From the NCBI GenBank assembly GCA_013824385.1, contig PNNU01000068.1, positions 1 to 11,287 of the forward strand: 11,287 bases of DNA. Direction: 5' to 3'. The position numbers and the translations under genes were made by a program. Below are positions 1-6,238 of the stretch, one piece after another (position 1 is the first letter of the stretch; every line of letters starts with the position of its first letter). A model generated the notes under the pieces. That model made no database searches. It was not told where the DNA came from and saw only the letters and a program-made list of their open reading frames with translations. This stretch comes from Anaerolinea sp. GTDB lineage: Bacteria > Chloroflexota > Anaerolineae > Anaerolineales > Anaerolineaceae.

Positions 1-150
1 GGCGAGGATCACTATTGCTTCTTGATCTTTGAGCGGGGAAGAAAACACCTGCTTGATTTCCCCAACGATACGACTGCAGCCAATTCCGAATTGCTAAATA
101 AGCTGGTAGAATTGGTCGGCCCTGAAAACGTGCAGGTCGAAATCGTTTAG
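1..150 (+). CDS. 3' end of an unrecognised protein (partial)
   Basis: Frame 1 is open from the first base to a TAG at 148-150 and gives the last 49 residues of a protein whose start lies outside the window. The visible tail is mixed and charged (GEDHYCFLIFERG at the start, ENVQVEIV at the end), with no membrane segment. It ends 19 bases before pfkA, and the pfkA Shine-Dalgarno lies in that gap, so the two genes are probably co-transcribed. I do not recognise the family. The tail resembles the final strand-helix-strand of a small soluble domain, but that is only an impression. Confidence 0.6.
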   Translation, partial: GEDHYCFLIFERGRKHLLDFPNDTTAANSELLNKLVELVGPENVQVEIV

Positions 151-169
151 TCATAGTTAGGAAAGTAAA

Positions 170-1150
170 ATGGAAGAATCAACAATTAAAACAATCGGTG
201 TAATGACATCTGGTGGGGATTCCCCCGGAATGAACCCGTTTATTCGGGCGGTCGTGCGTACTTGCGCTGCCTATGGCATCAAGACCCTGGGGATTGAAGG
301 CGGGTTTGAAGGCCTTATCCATGGCAAGTTTCATGAAATGGGTGTTCGAGATGTGAGTGGAATTTTGCAGCGCGGCGGCACCATTTTGCAAACTGCACGC
401 AGTCTGGAATTTCGTGAACCGAGCGGACAGCGTGAAGCCGTCAGACAGATCAACAACGCCGGCATGGATGCCGTCATCGTGGCGGGTGGCGATGGGTCTC
501 TGAACGGTGCTCAAAAACTGGTTGCCAAGGGCATCCCCGTGGTAGGTGTGCCGGCCAGTATTGACAATGATATTTACGGCACCGACATGTGCATCGGTGT
601 GGATACTGCGCTTAACACTATCGTGGATGCCATCGACAAAATCCGCGATACTGCCTCTTCACACAACCGCGCCTTTTTAATAGAAACCATGGGCCGGGCA
701 TCAGGCTACCTGGCGGTGCAGGCCGGTATCGTGTGCGGTGCGGAATTGGTACTGATTCCCGAATACAAGACGCCACCCGAAGACGTTGCCAATGCCATTG
801 AAGACGCCTACCGTCGCGGCAAGTCTCACGCCATCATCGTGGTGGCTGAAGGCTATGAACCACATGCCCTTGAGTTGGCGGCCAAGATTGACGCCATGGA
901 TATCGGTTTTTCAACCCGCGTCACCATTTTGGGCCACATCCAACGCGGCGGAAAACCTTCCGCGTTTGACCGCATGCTGGCCACCCGCTTCGGAGTGACT
1001 GCCGTTGAGTTTCTGATCGCAGGAAAAACCAACGTAATGACCGCACTCCAGGGAACAGAGATGGTGGCCGTACCCATTGATGAGGTAATCTCTCACACCA
1101 AGACGCTCTCTGCCAAGTTCATTGAGATGACCAAAATCTTGGCAAAATAA
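170..1150 (+). CDS. pfkA: 6-phosphofructokinase
   Basis: Cytosolic glycolytic enzyme that phosphorylates fructose 6-phosphate to fructose 1,6-bisphosphate. The 326 residues match the short bacterial PFK family (E. coli PfkA has 320). Visible motifs are the N-terminal GGDSPGMN (residues 15-22), GGDGS (106-110), the catalytic SIDND (130-134, with D132 as the likely base), SSHNR with R167, MGR (174-176), E227, R250 and GHIQRGG (255-261). Glycine 109 in GGDGS is the residue usually linked to ATP use, where pyrophosphate-dependent enzymes tend to carry Asp. Position 129 is Ala, not the Lys typical of PPi enzymes, so an ATP-dependent enzyme is the better call. The TIDND Thr is replaced by Ser (S130). 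The ATG at 170 has an AGGAAAG Shine-Dalgarno at 159-165. A strong terminator follows the gene. Confidence 0.96.
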   Translation: MEESTIKTIGVMTSGGDSPGMNPFIRAVVRTCAAYGIKTLGIEGGFEGLIHGKFHEMGVRDVSGILQRGGTILQTARSLEFREPSGQREAVRQINNAGMDAVIVAGGDGSLNGAQKLVAKGIPVVGVPASIDNDIYGTDMCIGVDTALNTIVDAIDKIRDTASSHNRAFLIETMGRASGYLAVQAGIVCGAELVLIPEYKTPPEDVANAIEDAYRRGKSHAIIVVAEGYEPHALELAAKIDAMDIGFSTRVTILGHIQRGGKPSAFDRMLATRFGVTAVEFLIAGKTNVMTALQGTEMVAVPIDEVISHTKTLSAKFIEMTKILAK

Positions 1151-1164
1151 ACACTGTTTATTTT
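1148..1164 (+). repeat. Near-palindromic 17-mer, copy 1, over the pfkA stop
   Basis: TAAACACTGTTTATTTT begins with the pfkA stop codon. With flanking bases it forms a perfect 9-bp inverted repeat, AAAATAAAC (1144-1152) and GTTTATTTT (1156-1164), around ACT. Copies occur at 1475-1491 (+) and 2446-2462 (-), each differing from this one at a single base. Confidence 0.5.
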
Positions 1165-1171
1165 ATAAAGT

Positions 1172-1203
1172 AAGACACGACTATTTCAAGTCGTGTCTTT
1201 TTT
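1172..1203 (+). terminator. Rho-independent terminator of pfkA
   Basis: A perfect 11-bp stem, AAGACACGACT (1172-1182) with AGTCGTGTCTT (1189-1199), around a 6-base loop ATTTCA, running into a T tract (1198-1203). It lies 22 bases after the pfkA stop and should end the pfkA transcript. Confidence 0.9.
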
Positions 1204-1257
1204 GTTAACTGTGTATTGGGGTTAATCAAAGTATTAATTGGATAATAATTATAGTTT

Positions 1258-1464
1258 TTAGTTGTTAAATTTGAGATCAAATTGAACACAATTCATACCG
1301 TTTTCGTGCGCTTTTGTCGGGAACGGGTGATAATCAGCTACTATTCCATAACCCTGATGATTGACAAATGGATTCCTCTGGCACTAATATTTGTGTAATA
1401 TACGGTCTTGGTATCCACTTAACTGACAATTCATTTCGTAGAAAGTAGCAAATAGGTGTTCCAT
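1258..1464 (-). pseudogene. Possible small gene remnant with an internal stop
   Basis: On the minus strand an ATG at 1464-1462 opens a frame of 26 codons, meets a TAG (1386-1384), then continues in the same frame for 41 codons to a TAA (1260-1258). The second part reads like the C-terminus of a real protein: GYGIVADYHPFPTKAHENG followed by MNCVQFDLKFNN. An in-frame TAG directly precedes the ATG and I see no Shine-Dalgarno, so nothing suggests an intact gene. The surroundings are AT-rich and otherwise empty. It could be the decayed 3' end of a longer gene or a chance open frame. I do not recognise a family. Confidence 0.3.
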
Positions 1465-1474
1465 CTATTTATAA

Positions 1475-1491
1475 TAAACACTGTATATTTT
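1475..1491 (+). repeat. Near-palindromic 17-mer, copy 2, intergenic
   Basis: TAAACACTGTATATTTT is identical over 17 bases to the minus-strand copy at 2446-2462 and one base different from the copy at the pfkA stop. It is the only intergenic copy. Confidence 0.45.
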
Positions 1492-1543
1492 TATGCAAAA
1501 TAATAAATACCGTTTCACCCCCTGCCATAATTAGAATTTCTCT

Positions 1544-1633
1544 CGCCAAGACGCCAAGACCGCAAAGAAACCCTTTTTGAAGATGTCTGTTTTTACGGCT
1601 CTCGGCTCTCTATTCTCAGTTCTCAGTTCTCAA
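1544..1633. repeat. Cluster of short tandem repeats (7-8-mers)
   Basis: Three different micro-repeats lie within 90 bases: CGCCAAGA twice (1544-1559) followed by the variant CGCAAAGA (1561-1568); CGGCTCT twice (1596-1609); and TTCTCAG twice followed by TTCTCAA (1613-1633). The last unit runs into the stop codon of the nitroreductase gene (TGA at 1632-1630 on the minus strand). On that strand the patch would form the 3' untranslated region of the operon. No stem plus T tract is visible here. The style resembles dispersed intergenic repeats of many environmental bacterial genomes, which I cannot test from one window. Confidence 0.6.
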
Positions 1634-2373
1634 CCTTTCTTTCCCACCGTGGCCAGGTAAACCACGAACATGGATTCGCCGTCCAGGCCAAGAGCAGTGT
1701 TCAGCTTGACATCATCAAACGCGGCAATCGGGCAGATGCCGCTGCCGATCTGTTCGGCGCCCAGCGCCAGGTTTTGACAGACATGCCCGGCATCGAGGTG
1801 CAGGTAACGGTAGCCGCGCTCAACGTAGCGCCAAAACATACGCTCCACCACGGCCACCCAAATGAAGGCGGCGGCGCAGTTCTCGAGCTGCGGCTGACCC
1901 AGACAGGCGTCTTTCAACTGCAGCATGATATCTGAGTCCGCGTTCAGATTAACAAGCGCCTGCTCAATCGCCATGTAACGGAAGAGGCCGGGTTTTAGCC
2001 CTTCCACACGATTGACCAATAAATAGGTCTCAAAAGCATGCCTGGCCCCCGCGGACGGCACCGTCCGCGCCGTGGAGGGTCTTGCCGAAACATGCTTCAC
2101 CCCCTGCGACACCCACAACAGATATGCCGTCTCTTCCAGAGTAAGAGGTGTGGAGGCATATTTTCGTAAAGTCCGGCGAGACTCCACCGCGTTGCGCAGG
2201 TCCATGGCAGACAAATTGATAGTCTCATGTTCAGGCAACGGAATCAGGGTCGCCCCTTCTGGCAGGGGTAATTCCAATGGCGGTTGGGGGATCAAGCCGC
2301 CCTCTTGTGGAGTCGGGCTAAGGTTTTCGTAACGAGAATTTATCATAAACTCTTGACCGGAATTCTTTACCAT
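1630..2373 (-). CDS. SagB/ThcOx-type nitroreductase family oxidoreductase
   Basis: FMN-dependent oxidoreductase of the nitroreductase fold, closest in pattern to the SagB/ThcOx branch, whose best-known members oxidise thiazolines and oxazolines in ribosomal peptides. Counted from the upstream GTG, the N-terminal 60 residues are Pro-rich (PTPQEGGLIPQPP region). Then come SRRTLRKY (68-75, the usual flavin-contacting Arg segment), LTLEETAYLLWVSQGV (80-95), RTVPSAGARHAFETYLL (106-122), and a C-terminal half with IGSGICPIAAFDD (212-224) and a final VVYLATVG strand. The start is the ATG at 2373-2371, giving 247 residues: GAGGAG at 2387-2382 lies 8 bases before it, whereas the GTG at 2382 overlaps that ribosome site. 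The Shine-Dalgarno overlaps the stop of the acetyltransferase gene, so translation is probably coupled. No YcaO or precursor peptide gene is in the window, so the substrate is unknown. Confidence 0.85.
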   Translation of the reverse strand: MVKNSGQEFMINSRYENLSPTPQEGGLIPQPPLELPLPEGATLIPLPEHETINLSAMDLRNAVESRRTLRKYASTPLTLEETAYLLWVSQGVKHVSARPSTARTVPSAGARHAFETYLLVNRVEGLKPGLFRYMAIEQALVNLNADSDIMLQLKDACLGQPQLENCAAAFIWVAVVERMFWRYVERGYRYLHLDAGHVCQNLALGAEQIGSGICPIAAFDDVKLNTALGLDGESMFVVYLATVGKKG

Positions 2374-2385
2374 TTTTAACACTCC

Positions 2386-3003
2386 TCAGAGGTTTTTTGA
2401 CATCTTGTAAAAACCGGGGGATTTAAGCCTGGCCGCATCTGAATTAAAATATACAGTGTTTACTAATTCAAAACCAGCTTTGCGATAAAGCGCAATGGCT
2501 TTATCGTTGCCGATCTCCACTTCAAGGACTAACTTGTTTAGCCCTAAAGAAAGGGCATCCTGGCCGGCTTTTTCGAGCAACGCTTGCGCGATGCCCTGGC
2601 GTCTGAAACCTTCGTCCACGGCCAGGTGGGCGATCAAGTATTCATCGTTTTCAGCTTCTTTGTTGTTTACCAGAGATTTGTTGAGCCACATCATTTTGAA
2701 GGCGCCACTAAAGCCATAAATATGAAAGATACGCCTGGCGCATCCCAACTCAAGCCTGGTCAATTTTGAACCAGGGAAAGCCAGGAGTAAGCCAGCAGGG
2801 ATTCTATACTTTTCGGCGATGGTGCTGCATTGATAACTAAATCGATTACCAGTATCCGCGAACCACTGCCGCAGTGCGGAGAATTGCAGGTCAGGTTTGC
2901 CGAGACCAAGCACTTCCACACCAAATTCACCGTTGGTTTCTGCCAACAACGCGGCAGCAGTAACCGAGTCTTCCTTTGTCGCTGGGCGAATTATCAGAGT
3001 CAT
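2386..3003 (-). CDS. GNAT family N-acetyltransferase
   Basis: Likely cytosolic acetyl-CoA-dependent acetyltransferase of 205 residues. It opens with the standard beta strand LIIRPATKEDS (3-13). The acetyl-CoA-binding motif A is LAVDEGFRRQGIAQALLEKA (127-146), with the R-R-Q-G-I-A pyrophosphate loop. Motif B is NDKAIALYRKAGFE (166-179). The long segment between residues 30 and 115 is typical of single-domain GNATs with an enlarged substrate side, and the acceptor cannot be read from it. The ATG overlaps the murJ stop in an ATGA (3003-3000) with GGGG four bases upstream, so it is translationally coupled to murJ. Residues near 183-189 are encoded by one copy of the 17-bp motif also seen at 1148 and 1475. 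Confidence 0.88.
   Translation of the reverse strand: MTLIIRPATKEDSVTAAALLAETNGEFGVEVLGLGKPDLQFSALRQWFADTGNRFSYQCSTIAEKYRIPAGLLLAFPGSKLTRLELGCARRIFHIYGFSGAFKMMWLNKSLVNNKEAENDEYLIAHLAVDEGFRRQGIAQALLEKAGQDALSLGLNKLVLEVEIGNDKAIALYRKAGFELVNTVYFNSDAARLKSPGFYKMSKNL
2446..2462 (-). repeat. Near-palindromic 17-mer, copy 3, inside the GNAT gene
   Basis: The minus-strand reading TAAACACTGTATATTTT is identical to the intergenic copy at 1475-1491. Here it lies in the coding frame and encodes NTVYF with flanking bases, so it may be chance. Confidence 0.4.
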
Positions 3004-4613
3004 ACATCCCCTTTCTTGCTGCCTCCAAATTTCGACAACAGTTTGGAGCCAATTTGCAGAACCATTTTCAACTCAGGAACGCGCAACAACCACAATCCCA
3101 TTATATAGGCCAGAACTCCAATTGCAACACCGCCAAAACCGACCACCCATTTTGAATAATTAAGCGAAACAGATAACCATCCCCACACAGCCAGAGACAT
3201 TATCCCGCCGGCAATCGACGCTTTAACTAATCCGTTTACCAAATTGGAACCATCAAGTCCGGATAACCTGCGCCGCATATAGAATAAAAGAATTGCCATT
3301 TCAAGAAAACTTGCCGTGGTCATAGATAACGCGAGTCCACCATGCGGCATCCATCCCCAGCGAGGGAACAGATTCAAAAACAAGAAACTCAAACCGATAT
3401 TGATGATCATAGTGATCACCCCAACAATTACCGGTGTTTTAGTATCATGCAGTGCATAAAAAGCTCTGGATACAATTTCGACTACGGAAAAGCCCACCAA
3501 CCCAATACCATAAAACAACAGAGCCCAGGCTACCAATTGAGTGGAGGTGGAATCAAATTTCCCATACTGGAAGACAATTGAGACAATTGGAACGCGCAAA
3601 AGCACAATACCCAAAGATGCGGGGATTGTCAGGAATAGCAGACTACGCAGCAATGAAGTGAGAGACGAACGCATTTCCTCAATTTTTCCTTTGGCAACCT
3701 GTGCTGAAAAGGTTGGAAATGCAGCGATAGCGATGGATTGAGCAATAACAATTTCCAGGATCATCATTAATGTAAAAGCATTGGTGATCGCAGATAATGG
3801 GCCATCCCCCAGGTGGGAGGACAAATTATAATTAACCATAAAGTTGAGTTGTACAAATGCGACCCCCAAAAGACGGGGTCCCATCAACCTGGCAACGCTC
3901 CTCACCTCTGGCATATTTAATCCCAGGGTTAGAGAAAATCTACGTTCGGGCAGCCTCAATAATGCAGGCAATTGCACCAGACAGTGCATTAACGCGCCAA
4001 TCACTGCACCAACGGCCAGACCATAAGCTCCCATGGACGGGGCTAGAAATATGACACCGATGATCTTACCGACCGAATACATGGCCGGAGCCAAAGCTGG
4101 CCATAGAAACTTTTGGTGGGAATTCAATATTCCCATGGATAACCCGCTAACGCCAAATATGATCGGCGCAATGAGTTGGATGCGCAATAGATTGACAGTC
4201 AATTGGAACTTGGCAGGGTCAGTGAACCCGGGTACAAGAATATTACGCACGATCCAGGGCGCGAAGATTGCGGATATAACACCCACCACCAACAAAATCA
4301 ACGTTACAAGATTGATCACCGCCGAAGCCAGTTTCCAACCTTGTGCGCGATCTCCTTTGGACAACAAGCCCGTAAAGGTGGGAATAAATGCGGAGGCTAA
4401 TGCTCCACCGGCAACCAATTGATATAGAATATCCGGGAATTTATTGGCTGTAAAAAACGCATCCATCTCCATGCTCGTGCCAAATTGACGAGCGCTTAAA
4501 ATGGTGTATGCAAAACCTATAATCTGCCCGATAACAAAGGCGAACATGATCGTTCCAGAAGCCCTGGCTATTTGTCTGTTGTCGGTTGAGACTGCGTCTG
4601 TTGTAGAATCCAT
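3000..4613 (-). CDS. murJ: MurJ/MviN-family lipid flippase
   Basis: Polytopic inner-membrane protein of the MOP superfamily, 537 residues with roughly 14 hydrophobic segments. In E. coli, MurJ moves lipid II across the membrane for peptidoglycan synthesis. Family motifs are DAFFTANKFPD (51-61), GGALASAFIPTF (69-80), the repeat-2 segment AQSIAIAAFPTFS (291-303) and RAFYALHDTKTP (383-394). Asp51 aligns with the essential E. coli D39. By my by-eye alignment the essential basic residues R18, R24, R52 and R270 of E. coli are Q30, Y36, Y64 and T281 here, so substrate and mechanism may differ. It is the first gene of a three-gene unit with the GNAT and nitroreductase genes. No Shine-Dalgarno precedes the ATG, and a TATAAT box sits 7 bases upstream, suggesting a leaderless mRNA. 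Another MOP-type polyprenyl-lipid flippase is the main alternative. Confidence 0.9.
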   Translation of the reverse strand: MDSTTDAVSTDNRQIARASGTIMFAFVIGQIIGFAYTILSARQFGTSMEMDAFFTANKFPDILYQLVAGGALASAFIPTFTGLLSKGDRAQGWKLASAVINLVTLILLVVGVISAIFAPWIVRNILVPGFTDPAKFQLTVNLLRIQLIAPIIFGVSGLSMGILNSHQKFLWPALAPAMYSVGKIIGVIFLAPSMGAYGLAVGAVIGALMHCLVQLPALLRLPERRFSLTLGLNMPEVRSVARLMGPRLLGVAFVQLNFMVNYNLSSHLGDGPLSAITNAFTLMMILEIVIAQSIAIAAFPTFSAQVAKGKIEEMRSSLTSLLRSLLFLTIPASLGIVLLRVPIVSIVFQYGKFDSTSTQLVAWALLFYGIGLVGFSVVEIVSRAFYALHDTKTPVIVGVITMIINIGLSFLFLNLFPRWGWMPHGGLALSMTTASFLEMAILLFYMRRRLSGLDGSNLVNGLVKASIAGGIMSLAVWGWLSVSLNYSKWVVGFGGVAIGVLAYIMGLWLLRVPELKMVLQIGSKLLSKFGGSKKGDV

Positions 4614-4620
4614 AGTTTGG

Positions 4621-4626
4621 ATTATA
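4621..4626 (-). promoter_or_regulatory. -10 box of the murJ operon, probably leaderless
   Basis: A perfect TATAAT on the minus strand (4626-4621) ends 7 bases before the murJ ATG (4613). Transcription would begin at or next to the start codon. No good -35 hexamer is visible at 16-18 bases. That position is filled by the ACGCGAAA direct repeats, so an activator could replace the -35 contact. Lack of any Shine-Dalgarno fits a leaderless start. Confidence 0.55.
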
Positions 4627-4634
4627 ACCTGACC

Positions 4635-4652
4635 ACGCGAAACAACGCGAAA
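4635..4652. promoter_or_regulatory. Two ACGCGAAA direct repeats 10 bp apart (possible operator)
   Basis: ACGCGAAA occurs at 4635-4642 and again at 4645-4652, exactly one helical turn apart. The pair lies between the divergent murJ and membrane-protein genes, over the place expected for the murJ -35 and just upstream of the plus-strand promoter. The spacing suits tandem protein binding on one face of the helix. No regulator is encoded nearby, so the role is inferred. Confidence 0.35.
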
Positions 4653-4658
4653 TAGGGT

Positions 4659-4686
4659 TTGTCTAATCGTTTTTAGGCGTTATACT
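4659..4686 (+). promoter_or_regulatory. Promoter of the membrane coiled-coil gene
   Basis: TTGTCT (4659-4664), a 16-base spacer and TATACT (4681-4686) match a sigma-70-type promoter in 4 and 5 of 6 positions. The predicted start near 4693 leaves a leader of about 30 bases that includes the AAAGGAT ribosome site. Confidence 0.5.
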
Positions 4687-4723
4687 TAAATAATTGATAA
4701 CGTATGTCGAAAGGATAACTAAG

Positions 4724-5380
4724 ATGGATCCAGAAAACAATGTGCAAGCGGAAGACAGCCCCGCTGAAAAAGTAACCGAGAACAAACCGGTAGTTGAAAT
4801 TGTCTCCACCCCGTCGCCCAAAAAGGGAATAATTGACCGCGCCCTCCCATGGGTCATCGTGGCGTTGGTGGCTTTTTTGGGTGGTGCATTACTGACCTGG
4901 TTTGTTGTTTACCAGCCCAAAAGCGAAGCCCTTGCGGCTGCCCAGGTTCAATTAACCGAAGTTGCCGCCTCCGCCGCAGAAAACGCCACCAACTTGCAAA
5001 GTACCCTTGATGCCGCCAATGCTGACCTTACTGTTGCCAATGAGAACCTGGCCAGCGCGCAAGCCACTATAGAAGCACAAACCACACTGCTGGCCAAAAC
5101 AGAATTATTGAAGGTCATCTACAAATTCCAGTCTGACGTCAACGTTGCCAGGGCCTCTTTATCCAAACTTGATCCGTCTTCGTCCAGACAGGCATTGAGC
5201 TTTGTCGCGGCTGACCTGACCGAACTTGAGAAAGCCGGCCTGGATCCCGACTCGATTTCAGGGTTCAAAGCCAAAATCGAAGACGCCCAGGCTAATCTTG
5301 AGACAGCCCCCGATCAATCTTTGGCCGATCTTGAAACCATATATTCCAACCTGCTGCTCTTGATCAATAATCTCAAATAG
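4724..5380 (+). CDS. Single-pass membrane protein with periplasm-facing coiled coil, function unknown
   Basis: 218 residues. The first 40 are acidic and polar, likely cytoplasmic, ending in a basic patch (SPKKGIIDR, 31-39). One strong transmembrane segment follows (about 41-63, LPWVIVALVAFLGGALLTWF plus VVY). Residues 65-128 are an Ala/Gln/Thr/Asn-rich heptad-like stretch that should form a coiled coil. The C-terminal part (130-218) is helical and polar with Leu-rich ends, without Cys or an enzyme motif. I do not recognise a family. An extracytoplasmic stalk or scaffold role is a guess. The ATG at 4724 is preferred over the in-frame TTG at 4694 because AAAGGAT (4710-4716) lies 7-8 bases before it. 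The gene is divergent from murJ, is transcribed alone, and ends in a shared terminator. Confidence 0.8.
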   Translation: MDPENNVQAEDSPAEKVTENKPVVEIVSTPSPKKGIIDRALPWVIVALVAFLGGALLTWFVVYQPKSEALAAAQVQLTEVAASAAENATNLQSTLDAANADLTVANENLASAQATIEAQTTLLAKTELLKVIYKFQSDVNVARASLSKLDPSSSRQALSFVAADLTELEKAGLDPDSISGFKAKIEDAQANLETAPDQSLADLETIYSNLLLLINNLK

Positions 5381-5402
5381 AACGTTATTGCTCCTTAATA
5401 GA

Positions 5403-5434
5403 AAAGTCCCAAATTCCTAAGAATTTGGGACTTT
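5403..5434. terminator. Bidirectional terminator between convergent genes
   Basis: Perfect 14-bp stem AAAGTCCCAAATTC (5403-5416) and GAATTTGGGACTTT (5421-5434) with a CTAA loop. Plus-strand transcripts run on into TTTGTCTTT, and minus-strand transcripts end in TTTTC. It can therefore stop both the membrane-protein gene (stop at 5380) and the dnaJ-htrA-baeRF operon (stop at 5453). Confidence 0.88.
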
Positions 5435-5452
5435 GTCTTTAACTGTTCGCGG

Positions 5453-6202
5453 TTAAGTCTGCTTGCTCACCTGCACTATTTTGTTCAACACATCCGCATG
5501 ACTGGCGGTCATACTGATCGAAAAAGTACCGGTGATCATGTTTTGGTATTCCTTGGGCAGCCCGGATTTAAACTGGGCAATGTTGTCTTCGCTTCCAGCG
5601 ATCATAATCTTCTTCACCTTGTGGGCTCTGAAGAATTTTTCAGCAAATTCACGGGCATGCCGCATATTACGGCCAATCTTTTCTTGTTCGTTGCGAGCGC
5701 CGTCGAACGACCCTCCACGCAAGCCGTGAGAAGAGGTGGAACTGCCTGATTTTACATGCTTTACTTCGTCGCCCACTATTCCTTCCTGTTCGACCATCTC
5801 GCCCATGTTGTAATAAAACAACCTCGCGCCTTGTTGGTCAACTAAGGCCACACCCAGGTGATTCACATCTTGCAGCAAGTCTTCAAGGGGTTCAATTTCG
5901 GGTTTTGAAGCGATCTTGATGAAATCTTTTATTGGAATGGATAAGGGGATAAACTCAAAAAAATTAGCCGGTACACATGAAAACACAGCCACAGCGCGGC
6001 CCGACCAATCATATCGATGTGCAAAGAATTCTTCAATCTTATGGATCTCGTTTTCGAGGGGTAATTCCTTGAGCATGTTGCGCAACCGAAGACGGTGGGT
6101 CTCTGCGTTACCCAGGGAGGGTTCGGTATTGAGATACACACTCACCACTGGAAAAATCGCAGAAAAATCTCGGATGTTCCGCAAACTTGTTTCCGTAAAC
6201 AT
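5453..6202 (-). CDS. Bacterial archaeo-eukaryotic release factor-like (baeRF/VLRF1-type) protein
   Basis: 249 residues, cytosolic. The C-terminal two thirds look like the RNase H-like catalytic domain of eRF1/Vms1-type release factors kept in the bacterial baeRF families. The strand pair VALVDQQGARLFYY (118-131) is followed by the tip-loop region HGLRGGSFDGARNEQEKIGR (159-178), a basic helix (180-196), KKIMIAGSEDN (197-207) and a final MTASHADVLNKI helix (231-242). In eRF1 the equivalent loop carries GGQ; here it reads RGGS-FDGAR. Known relatives act on peptidyl-tRNA in termination or ribosome rescue; that role here is inferred. The start is the ATG at 6202, with a strong GAGGAGG five bases upstream. 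An in-frame TTG at 6232 is less likely. It is last in the operon, 36 bases after htrA. Confidence 0.75.
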   Translation of the reverse strand: MFTETSLRNIRDFSAIFPVVSVYLNTEPSLGNAETHRLRLRNMLKELPLENEIHKIEEFFAHRYDWSGRAVAVFSCVPANFFEFIPLSIPIKDFIKIASKPEIEPLEDLLQDVNHLGVALVDQQGARLFYYNMGEMVEQEGIVGDEVKHVKSGSSTSSHGLRGGSFDGARNEQEKIGRNMRHAREFAEKFFRAHKVKKIMIAGSEDNIAQFKSGLPKEYQNMITGTFSISMTASHADVLNKIVQVSKQT

Positions 6203-6238
6203 GAAAACCTCCTCAATTGATAAAGAACTCAACTGCCC

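Noticed and set aside
1544..1633. CRISPR array
   Set aside because: The repeats are 7-8 bases, directly tandem and without spacers, and no cas gene is nearby.
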